Made by a program: the position numbers and the translations under genes
Notes under the pieces: model-generated
Told to the model about the DNA's origin: nothing
The model's database searches: none
Seen by the model: the letters and a program-made list of their open reading frames with translations, nothing else
Part shown: positions 17,990 to 26,917 of the stretch, piece by piece
Layout of the letters: the number at the start of each line of letters is the position of its first letter
How positions within the stretch are numbered: position 1 is the stretch's first letter
Assembly: GCA_963808165.1 (NCBI GenBank)
Contig: CAWEET010000018.1
Coordinates: 1 to 64,000 of the forward strand
Length of the DNA: 64,000 nucleotides
Origin: Thiosocius sp963808165
GTDB lineage: Bacteria > Pseudomonadota > Gammaproteobacteria > Chromatiales > Chromatiaceae
Direction: 5' to 3'

Positions 17990-18055
17990 GGCGGGGACAG
18001 TAACCGTCCGATTGCGCGCTGCAATAGCTCGGAGTCGACCCACGCGGCCTGAAAA
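17990..18055 (+). repeat. Decayed copy of the palindrome-core dispersed repeat
   Basis: Carries ATTGCgcgctGCAATAG followed by CTCGGAGTCGACCCAC, the core and right-hand flank of the repeat family seen many times between 20 and 60 kb. This is the leftmost copy found. Confidence 0.6.
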
Positions 18056-18209
18056 CCCGCTGGTCGATATGGCCTGGCTTTCCCCATGCGATCTTCCATG
18101 ACGCCGAGAACAGCGCGAAAGACCGGCCGCCGACTGACAATGATTGCATGCGGCCCGCACCCCGCTTGTTGCGCACGGGTCTGTCGATGCAACAGAACGC
18201 CGGCTGCGC

Positions 18210-18929
18210 TTATCCAAACATTTTCCAGATCAGCGGGAGCAATACCGCAGTGGCCAGGGCATTGAGGCCCATCGCCAACCCGGCGAACGCGCCCGCCACC
18301 TCGCTGACTTGCATGGCCCGTGCCGTGCCGATGCCATGACTGGCCGTGCCCATCGCCAGGCCCCTGGCGGCCTGGTCCTTGATACTGAAGAGATTGAGAA
18401 CGTATGGCCCGATGATTGCTCCGAGTATCCCCGTGCTGATGACCAGGACCGCCGTCAGCGATGGAAGGCCGCCAAGTTGTTCCGCGATGCCCATCGCAAC
18501 TGGCGCGGTAACCGATTTCGGTGCGAGCGACATCAGCGTCTGTCTCGATCCATCAAGCAGCCATGCGATCACCACTGCGGATGACGCCGCTGTGACCGAC
18601 CCTGCGGCGATGCTGGCGATGACCGCCACCGCGGATCGCCGTACCCGATCGAACTGCCGAAACAGCGGGATCGCGAGCGCCACGGTCGCCGGTCCCAGAA
18701 GGAAATGAACGAACTGGGCGCCGTCGAAGTAGGTGTCATAGCTGGTGTCCGTCACCGACAGGATCACGACGATCAACACCAGCGAGAGCAGCACCGGGTT
18801 GAGCAGTGGACTGAGTCTGCCCCATCGGTATACAAATGAGCTGAACTGGTAGGCGACCAGGGTCATGGTGAGGTGCAGCAACGGACTGGCACTCAGATAG
18901 ACCCAAACCTGTTGAAGGTCTCGCATCAC
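18210..18929 (-). CDS. lrgB: LrgB/CidB family inner-membrane protein
   Basis: 239 residues, polytopic. Shows the LrgB signature: LNPVLLSLVLIV, a central SVTAPVAMGIAEQLGG, and the C-terminal GLAMGTASHGIGTARAMQ. LrgB works with LrgA; in staphylococci the pair is linked to murein hydrolase control and in other bacteria and chloroplasts to pyruvate, lactate or glycolate movement. Its start overlaps the LrgA stop by four bases, so translation is coupled. A decayed dispersed-repeat copy lies 155 bp downstream. Confidence 0.88.
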   Translation of the reverse strand: MMRDLQQVWVYLSASPLLHLTMTLVAYQFSSFVYRWGRLSPLLNPVLLSLVLIVVILSVTDTSYDTYFDGAQFVHFLLGPATVALAIPLFRQFDRVRRSAVAVIASIAAGSVTAASSAVVIAWLLDGSRQTLMSLAPKSVTAPVAMGIAEQLGGLPSLTAVLVISTGILGAIIGPYVLNLFSIKDQAARGLAMGTASHGIGTARAMQVSEVAGAFAGLAMGLNALATAVLLPLIWKMFG

Positions 18930-19300
18930 GATTCTCCCCTGGATTCGTTGTCTTGCTCTGGTACCGAGCGCCGCCCAAGCCAGGCCATCGCGATGCCGGT
19001 CACCGCTATAGTGAGGATCGTGCTGGCGACGAGGGATACCGAGATGGGTACGAGTTCGCTGCCGATCAAGCGGGCGTGCAGCATCACGCCGACACCTGCC
19101 GGTACGAACAGCAGAGAGAGATGAGTGAGCAGGGTATCCGCCACCGCATCCAGGTCATCAGGAATCGAACCGCGTGCCAGCAGTCCGATGAACAACAGCG
19201 CCATGCCGACGACCGGGCCCGGCACCGGTAGCCCCGATGCGGCAATCAACAACTCCCCAATCAGTTGGCAGCAGAAGATCAACGTCAGATAAAAGAGCAT
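18926..19300 (-). CDS. lrgA: LrgA/CidA family holin-like protein
   Basis: About 124 residues from the ATG at 19300, preceded by TTGGAGGCAACC; an in-frame ATG at 19312 sits inside that ribosome-binding site, so it is not the start. Four membrane helices with the family core LPVPGPVVGMALLFIGL and a second half LSLLFVPAGVGVMLH. Holin-like partner of LrgB, encoded first in a two-gene operon with a four-base overlap. No LytTR or LysR regulator is next to it. Confidence 0.88.
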   Translation of the reverse strand: MLFYLTLIFCCQLIGELLIAASGLPVPGPVVGMALLFIGLLARGSIPDDLDAVADTLLTHLSLLFVPAGVGVMLHARLIGSELVPISVSLVASTILTIAVTGIAMAWLGRRSVPEQDNESRGES

Positions 19301-19760
19301 GGTTGCCTCCAAGATCGCAATGTTGGTGGCGATGATACAGGGCCTCCCTGAGACCGCGTGGTCTGACCGAAGGCCGCGTCGTGAATGTCGGCGGCAAGGA
19401 CACCCCGAAGCAGGCGCTGGGACAGTCCCCGGCTACAGGGATCGGCTCGCGGAGGTATATTGCCTGATACGCGGCAGATCATCGTTTTCCGCGGGATTCG
19501 GCTGAGTTGTGCGCAACATCGGGGAGTTCCACGCTGTCGAGACCGGCAAAAGGCACTGCATGGGTGGCATGGGCCACCGGCATGCTCGGCAGGGTCGGAC
19601 GGAGCCGGCGGATTCCATCAGACATTTCTATTGGGAGGCGGCCAGCCGCTGTTCTATTTTTCTTCTGTATGAGCCGTGCATCGAGCCGTCCGATCAATCA
19701 ATGAGTCACGATGCCGCGATCCACAGGCTGTATGCGAGACTGGCCGAGAAGGAGGTCGAA
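19301..19760. other. Divergent region between lrgA and a small membrane-protein gene
   Basis: No supported gene. An open plus-strand frame runs from 19509 into the small membrane-protein gene but has no signal or family features before the start used there. Confidence 0.45.
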
Positions 19761-20021
19761 ATGGATGCTGGGACAAAAGGTTGCTGCGCCCGAGCCTCGG
19801 GCTGGGGGCTGGTTGGAATCGTGATCGCGTTCATCTGGGGAATTGGCAATCTGGCCGCTGGCATGGGACTTTTGCAGGCATTCGGTATTCCCGTGCTGTT
19901 GGTGTTGGTCATCGTCGGTATTGTGGTGTTGGCAGCGCTCAATGTTCCTTGGTTCAACAGGTTCTGCTCCTGTAGCGACTCGGACAAACATGATTTTCCG
20001 AAGACCTACGGGCACAGTTGA
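19761..20021 (+). CDS. Small two-helix membrane protein
   Basis: 86 residues from the ATG at 19761, chosen because AAGGAGGT lies five bases upstream; the frame is open back to 19509, with an ATG at 19701 as a weaker alternative. Two hydrophobic helices (GLVGIVIAFIWGIGNLAAG and IPVLLVLVIVGIVVLAAL) with Cys-rich ends (GCCARAS near the N-terminus, FCSCSDSDKHDF near the C-terminus), so the termini may bind a metal or form disulfides. I do not recognise the family. Confidence 0.5.
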   Translation: MDAGTKGCCARASGWGLVGIVIAFIWGIGNLAAGMGLLQAFGIPVLLVLVIVGIVVLAALNVPWFNRFCSCSDSDKHDFPKTYGHS

Positions 20022-20254
20022 CCGTGTGCTTTGGCGTCGGTTGGGGGTTATGAGCGGGGCATTGCTACGCGGCCAAGGCCAGCGCCGAGATGGACGATGT
20101 GGCGCTGGTTGCACGACGGGATCGTGATGATTGGACGGATTTGCTCGATCTTGAGGCCGACTCTGGCAGAATTGGTCGGGAACTCGCCAGTAAACTCGGC
20201 GAGATTAAGGTGCTTCCAACTGCGCTACGATTTTGCTGCGCGCACCAACGGTGA

Positions 20255-20400
20255 TTTTTGGCGGGATAGAGACCCGGAACCAATGTTCGTGAACCGGCCA
20301 TGACGGCCATCGGTGTACTCGGCAGTCTCCGGTGCCTCATCGACCTCGACAACGAGATAGCGGACGTTGGATTGTTGTGGAGCAACAGGCCGCGATCCCA
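20255..20400. mobile_element. Deletion relic of the recombinase element: both ends joined, gene body lost
   Basis: From left to right it has GGATAGAGACCC...ACCGGCC (matches the 3' flank of both recombinase genes), then on the minus strand the last residues of the recombinase (RYLVVEVDEAPETAEYT against RYLGIEVDDALEIAEQTD), then directly the AGCGGAC...TGTTGTGGAGCAACAGGCCG core that normally lies about 130 bp upstream of the recombinase start. The inner 0.7 kb is missing. Highly diverged, so old. Confidence 0.65.
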
Positions 20401-20492
20401 CAACGAAAATGCCCAAGCACTCCTCTGCACGAAACGGTTTTTGATAGCATCGGCAGACGTTGTCCGTCCCATTGCTAAAAAGAGATCAATAA

Positions 20493-20948
20493 ATGTCCAA
20501 TATTCGCGTGGTCCTGCTTGCCAACTTGTTCGTCATGGCCTTTCCTGTCTGGGCTCAAGAAAATGTCGAGGCTATCGAAGCTATGGAAGAGTATCTCGAT
20601 TTCGTTGACTACGGTGGGGCGACAATCTTCCCGGAACAAATTCCGGCCGGAGACTGGAATAATTTCTTCATCGTGGACGCCCGTAATGCTGCACAGTTCA
20701 ACAAGGAACACATACCCGGCGCAGTCAATATCGAATGGCGCCAGGCACTCGCGCGGCGGTCCGAGTTGCCTAGAGACAAACCAATCCTGATTTACTGCAA
20801 CACCGGAACCCTGTCGGCCCAGGCGGGTTTTGCGCTTCGTGTCGCCGGCTATGACAACTTGAGGATCCTTCAGGGCGGGATAAGTGAGTGGCGGGCAAAG
20901 GGCGGCTTTGAGGCCTACGAGCGAGCGTCGAAGCCACCACAACACTAA
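20493..20948 (+). CDS. Periplasmic rhodanese-domain protein (sulfurtransferase-like)
   Basis: 151 residues. Signal peptide 1-21 (cleaved after VWA), then one rhodanese domain: FIVDARNAAQFNKEHIPGA, active-site loop CNTGTLSA with the catalytic Cys, and the terminal LQGGISEWRAKGG. Rhodaneses carry sulfane sulfur on the active Cys as a persulfide; in a sulfur oxidiser a periplasmic one could handle thiosulfate or polysulfide sulfur. That role is inference. Single-gene unit, weak ribosome-binding site (AGAGAT). Confidence 0.85.
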   Translation: MSNIRVVLLANLFVMAFPVWAQENVEAIEAMEEYLDFVDYGGATIFPEQIPAGDWNNFFIVDARNAAQFNKEHIPGAVNIEWRQALARRSELPRDKPILIYCNTGTLSAQAGFALRVAGYDNLRILQGGISEWRAKGGFEAYERASKPPQH

Positions 20949-21087
20949 ATGGCATAATGCGCATGAGACCTGCCTCAATCCGGCGGGACTGTACCTTATG
21001 CGGTGCCAGAGTGGTTGTGGCTGGCCAGCCGCGCTGGCCTACACATGGATGAACGGCCGGTTCCGAAAAACCGGCACCCAGCCCTGA

Positions 21088-22182
21088 TCAGGTGTCCGGA
21101 ATGCGGTTTTCAGGGACCTCCTGTCCCGGAGGAAAAAGCCCCTCGAGGACATAGAGTGCCCCGATGGCGTAGATTGCCGCCATGCCGAGCTCACCCAGCC
21201 GGTCAGCGAAGTTGGCGCCCCCTTCGTCGCTGAAGGGGATGATTGATTCGCCGTACAGGATCATCACTACGCTCAATGCAAATCCGGCCAGCGGCGCCCA
21301 GGACGCGTTGGAAGTGATCATTCGAGCGAGGATCAACACGACCGTCAGCACCAGTGCCGCCACGAACGGCAAGTGGGGCGTCATCACGGTCAGCTCATAC
21401 ATAACCAGGGTCGCTAGCCCCGCCGCGACATTGGCCACGAGTATCCCCTTGCTGACGGTGAGGCCGCGCGCCAGGTTCGCGCTGTAGGCATAGATGGCGA
21501 TGTAGATGGGCGTGTGGACATTGGTCCACCCGAAACTGAAGTAGACAACCGCGTAGGAGCCCGTGATTGCCGTCAGGATCCAGGCGCGCCGATTGACCTC
21601 TGCGCTGGATAAGACCGGCTTGGGCACCGGCTCGGGTTCCAGCGTCAGAGGCGGAAACAGGGCGAACATCAGGATCGTCACCACCAGGGACAGCCCAATG
21701 TTGCCGATGAAAGAGCCGGCGACATCGCGCGTGACCTCCACCGTGGTGCTTGCGACCATTGGCACCAGCATCAAACCGACCAGCAGCAGCACCAGGACCA
21801 GCGGGGAGCCGCCGCGCAGACCATGGCGAAAGGTCGAGAACAGCGCGGGAAAGAGTGCGATCAGGAAGAACGCCGGGAAGTTTTGTGACACCCCTGCCGC
21901 GAACAGGCAGACCAGCATAATCAGGGATGTTACCAGGATGACGCCCAGCACTGAGCGCAGCGATGGCGCTGCACGCCCTTGCAACATCGGGGCAACAAAT
22001 ATCGGTGCCAGATAGGCGAGCGTCCAGTCGTAAAGCAGGGCGATCACGAAGGTGAGGGTGACGCCGACCCCGATTCGCAGCACACGACGGTCGCGTGCGC
22101 GCTGGGCCAGCACCTCGTCAGGCAGGGCGGCAGGTTGCTCGCCCCCGCCTGCCGACTGGTCGGATACCGACTCAGTAGGCAT
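21088..22182 (-). CDS. DUF2955 inner-membrane protein, partner of the HlyD-type gene
   Basis: 364 residues with about ten membrane helices in two similar halves (LRIGVGVTLTFVIALLYDW in the first; RAWILTAITGSYAVVYFSF in the second), the pattern of DUF2955/FUSC-like aromatic-acid efflux components. Its start overlaps the end of the HlyD gene by 11 bp, so the two are coupled. Together they form an AaeAB- or EmrA-like two-part exporter driven by the inner-membrane subunit. Substrate unknown; no outer-membrane channel gene is adjacent. Confidence 0.75.
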   Translation of the reverse strand: MPTESVSDQSAGGGEQPAALPDEVLAQRARDRRVLRIGVGVTLTFVIALLYDWTLAYLAPIFVAPMLQGRAAPSLRSVLGVILVTSLIMLVCLFAAGVSQNFPAFFLIALFPALFSTFRHGLRGGSPLVLVLLLVGLMLVPMVASTTVEVTRDVAGSFIGNIGLSLVVTILMFALFPPLTLEPEPVPKPVLSSAEVNRRAWILTAITGSYAVVYFSFGWTNVHTPIYIAIYAYSANLARGLTVSKGILVANVAAGLATLVMYELTVMTPHLPFVAALVLTVVLILARMITSNASWAPLAGFALSVVMILYGESIIPFSDEGGANFADRLGELGMAAIYAIGALYVLEGLFPPGQEVPENRIPDT

Positions 22183-23233
22183 AGGAGATCCAGGCGTTCA
22201 GCCGGATCCAGGCCGCCCCCAGGGTGTTCAGGATCCAACTGTCGCCGGTGTAGACGATCACGTCGGCCTGGCCATTGAGATTACGCCGGATGTCCGCCTG
22301 CTCGCTGCCGATATCGTAGCCCAGCATGCGAATACGCACCGGAAAGCGCTGCGGGTCACGCATCCACGCCTGTTCTTTCGGCGGCGTCGGCAAGCTCGCG
22401 GACGACTCAGGGCCGGCGGACGCGCCGATGGTGATGCTGCTGACCGCTCCTTCGAAGATCCGGCCTGGATAGAGGTCCAGGGTCATCTCGACCGGATCGC
22501 CGATGGCCACCCGCGCGAGGTTGTTCTCGGTCAGGTAGGCCTCGACCCATATCTCGTCGAAGGAGATGAGGTTCATCAAGCCCTGGCCCGCCTTCGCAAA
22601 GGTGCCTTCACCGATGGTTGGATCTACAATTACGCCCCGCGCCGGTGCGCGCAGCTCCGTCCACTCCAGATTGAGTTCGGCTTGGCCAAGCTGGGCAACG
22701 GCGGTGCGGATCTGGGCGTTGTCCGCACCCGCCCCGCCAAGCTGCTGCTGCGACTTTTCGAGATCCGCCTGAGCTGCCACCAGCTTGCTCTTGGCGGCCG
22801 CCAGTTCGGCCCGCATCTCATCGGCCTTCGCCTTGGACACCACTTTCTTCTGCTCGAGTTCGAAGATGCGCTCACTCTGGAGCTTGGCATTCTCAAGGCC
22901 GATCTCGGCCTGCGTCAGGTTGGCCCGGGCGATCTCCACCTGGGATGAACTGGCCCCAACCACCTCGGTTGCCGATTGCAGGGCGGCCCGCGCCTTCTCC
23001 ATCTCCAGGATAAAGGGCCGTTGGTCGATACGGGCGAGCAGGTCGCCGGCCTCCACCAGCTGCGCATTGCTCACGGCGAGCGCGGCGACGTAGCCCGAGA
23101 CCTCGGGCACCACCTCGATGACGACTGCCTTGATTCGTGCATTCGAGGTGTAAGGCGTCATGCGGTCTGCGAACAGATACCAGACGAAGAGGAGCATCGC
23201 CAAAAGCGCGGCAACAATCGTGGATTTTTTCAT
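22172..23233 (-). CDS. HlyD/EmrA-type membrane fusion protein
   Basis: 353 residues: one N-terminal membrane anchor (IVAALLAMLLFVWYLF), biotinyl-lipoyl-like strands (VVPEVSGYVAALAV), a long coiled-coil hairpin (about residues 80-185, QVEIARANLTQAEIGLENAK), the second lipoyl half (ELRAPARGVIV) and a beta-barrel region. Bridges inner-membrane pump and outer-membrane channel. First gene of the two-gene operon with the DUF2955 pump. Confidence 0.87.
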   Translation of the reverse strand: MKKSTIVAALLAMLLFVWYLFADRMTPYTSNARIKAVVIEVVPEVSGYVAALAVSNAQLVEAGDLLARIDQRPFILEMEKARAALQSATEVVGASSSQVEIARANLTQAEIGLENAKLQSERIFELEQKKVVSKAKADEMRAELAAAKSKLVAAQADLEKSQQQLGGAGADNAQIRTAVAQLGQAELNLEWTELRAPARGVIVDPTIGEGTFAKAGQGLMNLISFDEIWVEAYLTENNLARVAIGDPVEMTLDLYPGRIFEGAVSSITIGASAGPESSASLPTPPKEQAWMRDPQRFPVRIRMLGYDIGSEQADIRRNLNGQADVIVYTGDSWILNTLGAAWIRLNAWISYAY

Positions 23234-23623
23234 TGGCTACTCAGTTGTGCGTGTTGGCCTTTTCTTGGCCGGGGTTGACGGATACTGTTTTCACCCGGTC
23301 CATGACCCCGCGCGGGCAGGTCGAGCGCGTCAGCAAAGCCCCTGCGAGAAACACTCGCTGTATTGTGCGACGTCCTCGCTCGGAACTGCCGGGCAATTCT
23401 GGCGCCATCATTTCGCGGCGGGTGCTGTCACTGGAACCATGCGCTGCGTCGGCAACATCACCGATCCCTCGGACGAAGGTGCGCGGATGACCTTCGCCGC
23501 GACTGTCTTCAGCAACCGCCGGAACGCCGGGGACGCAAAGTGTGGACATGCAGAAGTTCCTGAGGCCAGGCCGGAAGGGCCAACCCCGCCAACCGCTCCT
23601 GACAATTGAAATCTTAAGCCGCA
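23234..23623. other. Gene-free stretch upstream of the HlyD operon
   Basis: No supported gene and no copy of the dispersed repeat. Should hold the HlyD promoter on the minus strand. Confidence 0.4.
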
Positions 23624-24106
23624 CTACCTAACCGCGATCGTGTCGTCGCTGGTACTGGCCAGCAGCCGTTGAAACTCGGGATTGTTTCTCAGTAACTCAC
23701 GACCAGCTGTTATCAGGCTTTCCACCTGCTCGTCGGTAAGTCTGAAACTGGTCGGGATGTCATTGAAATATATCCGCCTCTCGGCTTGCTTGATGTCGTG
23801 GAACCCGATCTTGATGAAATAGGGCTCGACCAGGTGCTGCGGGCTGGAAAGCTCCTGTGCCCACCTCTTTACAGCCCGGCCCATGACTTCGAGTGTGGCT
23901 GAATTGTATCGGTGCAGCTGCGCGGATGACATGGCATCGACGATCTCTTTCATCCCTGGCCGATTGGCGGACCGGTCCATCTTCGGCTCAGGGTCCGTAG
24001 ACGCATCGATTGAAATCACAACCAACCGGCGCGGCGGTTTGTGTTCGTAGCGCTGCATGTACGCGTTCACCCCACCGGTTGCCTCAATGGCCTGGTAGTC
24101 ATTCAA
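23624..24106 (-). pseudogene. Patatin-like phospholipase, C-terminal fragment
   Basis: 160 codons matching the C-terminal third of bacterial patatin-like proteins: KPPRRLVVISIDASTDPEPKMD, then a helical part around LHRYNSATLEVMGRAVKRW and a terminal FRLTDEQVESLITAGRELL. The serine nucleophile motif (GxSxG) and the DGG active-site Asp that should lie upstream are absent. The frame is closed by a TGA just before the first codon (TTG), and sequence of the dispersed repeat starts within about 30 bp, so the gene appears cut by the repeat or by a deletion ending there. Confidence 0.7.
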
Positions 24107-24134
24107 TCCGAATCAAGTGTAAAGCAATATGACA

Positions 24135-24450
24135 CGCAGGCGATCCTGCGGGGGAATGTCTCTTCTGCGCATGTTGCTGCCGGTCGTTGCTCCACTGGCG
24201 ACTGACCGGAGTTGGCCGACTGCGGCGGTGGCCCGCACCGAGGCGAACGGCCGGTTACGAGAAAGCTGACGGTGGGATTGTGCGGTGCAGCAGTCCGTAG
24301 TCGACCCACTGCCGCCGGTCAGTTGGTGCCCGGTGAGCGACAGGTCAGTAACAGCTGCGGACCTAGCCAGCGGATTCGCTTCTTCCGAGTTCGGCCAACA
24401 GAAGCGGTCTACGGCGGTGCCACTCTGCCGCCACAGATGAGCAATCCGGT
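24135..24450 (+). repeat. Dispersed palindrome-core repeat, copy next to the patatin relic
   Basis: Contains GCGCATGTTGCTGCCGGTCG (left arm), GAGAAAGCTGACGGTGGG, the core TTGTGCGGTGCAGCA at 24278-24292, AGTCGACCCACTGCCGCCGG and GCCCGGTGAGCGACAGGTC (right arm). Same orientation as most other copies. Confidence 0.85.
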
Positions 24451-24563
24451 CAGTTGGCCGGTTCAACGGAGGGGAACGTCCAGCTACTGCACGGAACGAC
24501 CGCTGAGCCATGGCTACCGCCCTGAATCAGGGATAAGTGCGCAGATAAAGCTCCACCAAGGGG

Positions 24564-26009
24564 TCAATCGGCACGTGCGGACGGCACGGCATCGCGGTCC
24601 CAGATCGTGTGATCCACGCCGTCGCTGATTTCCGGGTAATCGGCGATGTGAAACACCGCTTCCTTGCCGCTCTTGCGCTGCGCGAAGTAGTCCCGTGTGA
24701 GCTTAGTGACGGTCCCGGAAAGCATCAGGATTGCGACCAGGTTTACGGTCGCCATCAGTGCCATCGAGGCATCCGCGAAGTTAAACACCGTGCCCACCGC
24801 CTGCAGCGATCCCCAGACGACCATCGCTACTGCTCCGGCTTTGAGTAGCAGAAGCGGGATGTGGCCACCTAGACCGAGAAACTCCATCGCGTTCTCGGCG
24901 TAAGAATAGTTGCCGATGATCGAGGTAAAGGCAAAAAGCAGGATAGCAATCGCGACAAACGCAGGTCCTGCTCCGCCGATGTGCTCGTACAGCGCATTCT
25001 GCGTGAGCACCATGCCGGTGGCTCCGTCGGGCCCATAGTCCACCGCGCCGGACAGTAGAATCATCAGCGCCGTGGCTGTGCAGAGCACGAGCGTGTCTAT
25101 GAAGACGCCAAGGCCCTGCACCATGCCTTGGCTGGACGGATGGTGAGGATGCGGCACGGCCACCGCTGCTATGTTCGGCGCCGAGCCCATACCCGCCTCG
25201 TTCGAGAAGAGCCCGCGCTTCACTCCGTTCAGCAACGCGGCCATAACGCCGCCGGTGAACCCGCCCGCGGCCTGTTCGAAGCCAAAGGCCGACTCGACGA
25301 TCAGCATAAGCATTCCCGGCACCTCGTTCAGGTGGGTGATCACTACGTAGAGGGCCACGAGGATGTAGGCGCTCGCCATGAGCGGGACGACTTTTTCGGC
25401 AACCGCCGCAATCGAACGGATACCGCCGAAGATCACGATCCCCGCGGCGGCCGCGATCACCAAGCCGGTCGCGATGGGCGGCACACCGAACGCCGACTCC
25501 ATCGAAGTCGAGATCGAGTTGGCCTGAACAGCCGAAAAGATCAGGCCAAAGGACAAGATCAGGCAGATGGAAAAAACCATGCCCATCGCCCGGCTGCCGA
25601 TCCCTTTGTGCATATAGAACGCCGGCCCCCCGCGATACTGACCTTCCGCGTTTCGGACCTTGTACAGTTGGGCGAGCGTCGATTCCGCATATGCCGTGGC
25701 CATGCCGACGAGTGCCACCATCCACATCCAGAAAATCGCACCCGGACCACCGAGGTAGATCGCCACAGCGACGCCGGCGAGGTTGCCGGTGCCAACCCGA
25801 CTGGCCAGGCTGATCGTTAGCGCCTGGAAGGGCGTGATGCCGCTCGCATCGGTCTCGCGTGAGGCGCGGATGACCCGGAAGAACTCGGCGAAGTGGCGGA
25901 ATTGAAGGGCACCCGTACGCCATGTGAAGAAAAGACCTACTGCCAGTAAGCCATAGATAAGGACGTAACCCCATAGGATAGAGTTCAGAAAGTCGACAAT
26001 GGCAGTCAA
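24564..26009 (-). CDS. Sodium:alanine/glycine symporter (AGCS family)
   Basis: About 481 residues from a TTG start at 26009, chosen because AAAGGAGAA lies just upstream and because family members begin like TAIVDFLNSILWGYVLIYGL; an ATG at 26045 would place the ribosome-binding site inside the gene. Ten or more membrane helices; AGCS signatures are clear: RVGTGNLAGVAVAIYLGGPG, AESTLAQLYK, GVKRGLFSNEAGMGSAPNIA. Imports alanine or glycine with sodium. Single-gene unit bounded by dispersed-repeat copies on both sides (24.1-24.5 and 26.2-26.6 kb). Confidence 0.9.
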   Translation of the reverse strand: MTAIVDFLNSILWGYVLIYGLLAVGLFFTWRTGALQFRHFAEFFRVIRASRETDASGITPFQALTISLASRVGTGNLAGVAVAIYLGGPGAIFWMWMVALVGMATAYAESTLAQLYKVRNAEGQYRGGPAFYMHKGIGSRAMGMVFSICLILSFGLIFSAVQANSISTSMESAFGVPPIATGLVIAAAAGIVIFGGIRSIAAVAEKVVPLMASAYILVALYVVITHLNEVPGMLMLIVESAFGFEQAAGGFTGGVMAALLNGVKRGLFSNEAGMGSAPNIAAVAVPHPHHPSSQGMVQGLGVFIDTLVLCTATALMILLSGAVDYGPDGATGMVLTQNALYEHIGGAGPAFVAIAILLFAFTSIIGNYSYAENAMEFLGLGGHIPLLLLKAGAVAMVVWGSLQAVGTVFNFADASMALMATVNLVAILMLSGTVTKLTRDYFAQRKSGKEAVFHIADYPEISDGVDHTIWDRDAVPSARAD

Positions 26010-26184
26010 GGACGTTTCTCCTTTCGCATTACGGCAGTCAAACAACTGTGTTCAGCGGGCAATTGATGCTTTCTCCCGTCGTCAGGGTTCGCTGAGGCAC
26101 CTGGCCAAGTCTAGCGTAGTAGCTAGAGTTTGGAAGCGATGTCTACTCCGCTCGACAGGAGCAGTCACCTGCGGACACCCAGTA

Positions 26185-26560
26185 GAGGGACCGCTTCGGG
26201 TTGCCATTCGCGGTCATCTTCGCATGAACCGACTTGGTGCCGGCCCGACTCGAATCGAAAAGCGCCGCAATGCGCATGATGCGGCCGTTGATCAAGCACC
26301 TGGCGGGCGGCGGCGCAAGGCCGGTTCCGTGGGTTGTTTCGGCCGCAGCAAATGTCAGCTTCGGAGAAAGCTGACGTTGAATTGTGCGGCGCAACAGAAC
26401 GGAGTCGACCTGCTGTCGCCGGTCAGGCGGCGCCCGGTGAACAGCGGGTTCGTAACAGGAACGGACATTCGCCGGCAGGGCAATCCAGCTGCCAGGATGC
26501 TTGACATGCGGGTTCGCCTAACTGGCGCTCCCGGCCAGAAGCGGTCTTCCAAGCCTATGG
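26185..26560 (+). repeat. Dispersed palindrome-core repeat, near full-length copy
   Basis: Left arm GCGGTCATCTTCGCATGAAC and CGACTCGAATCGAAAAGCGC, then GGAGAAAGCTGACG, core TTGTGCGGCGCAACA at 26382-26396, GGAGTCGACC, GCGCCCGGTGAACAGC, GGCAATCC and a GGCGCTCCCGGCCAGAAGCGG end. Minus-strand reading through it gives spurious frames. Confidence 0.9.
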
Positions 26561-26783
26561 ACTAGCAATCCTGGGTGCCGCCAGAAGCGGCCGGCCAAAT
26601 GAGATCAGCGAACGGGCTCTTTCAGTGCACAGTCGACACGCTGGGCAGCGCAACCTGCGGTAGCCTCGGCTTTGGGTTGCGATTCATCAATGCAAGACAG
26701 CGACCAGATTCGGCAATCTGCCAGAGTGCATTCAGCGTGAGACCGGTTCCGGGCTTGCCATGATTTGCATCTCCTCCTTTCTT

Positions 26784-26812
26784 GCCCCGCATCCTTGTGC
26801 GGGGCTTTTTTT
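26784..26812 (+). terminator. Strong rho-independent terminator with no gene in front
   Basis: Perfect stem GCCCCGCA / TGCGGGGC followed by seven T on the plus strand. No plus-strand gene precedes it. On the minus strand it is followed by AAAGGAGGAG and a 12-codon frame (MQIMASPEPVSR), perhaps the relic of a gene start; on the plus strand the same bases read CTCCTCCTTT, which could be the unpaired part of a small RNA. Confidence 0.7.
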
Positions 26813-26917
26813 GCGCATCTCTTATCTTGCGAAACCGACGGCGCTACCAACCGCAAACAGCCGAGAAGTCGCATGCGCTGAAGCCATGCTTGCTCTCCGC
26901 CACAAAGCCACCAAAAA

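Noticed and set aside
26355..26552. Possible small proteins ending in TGDSRSTPFCCAAQ-like sequence, also seen in other repeat copies
   Set aside because: These are minus-strand translations of the dispersed repeat core; frames are broken differently in each copy and there are no ribosome-binding sites.
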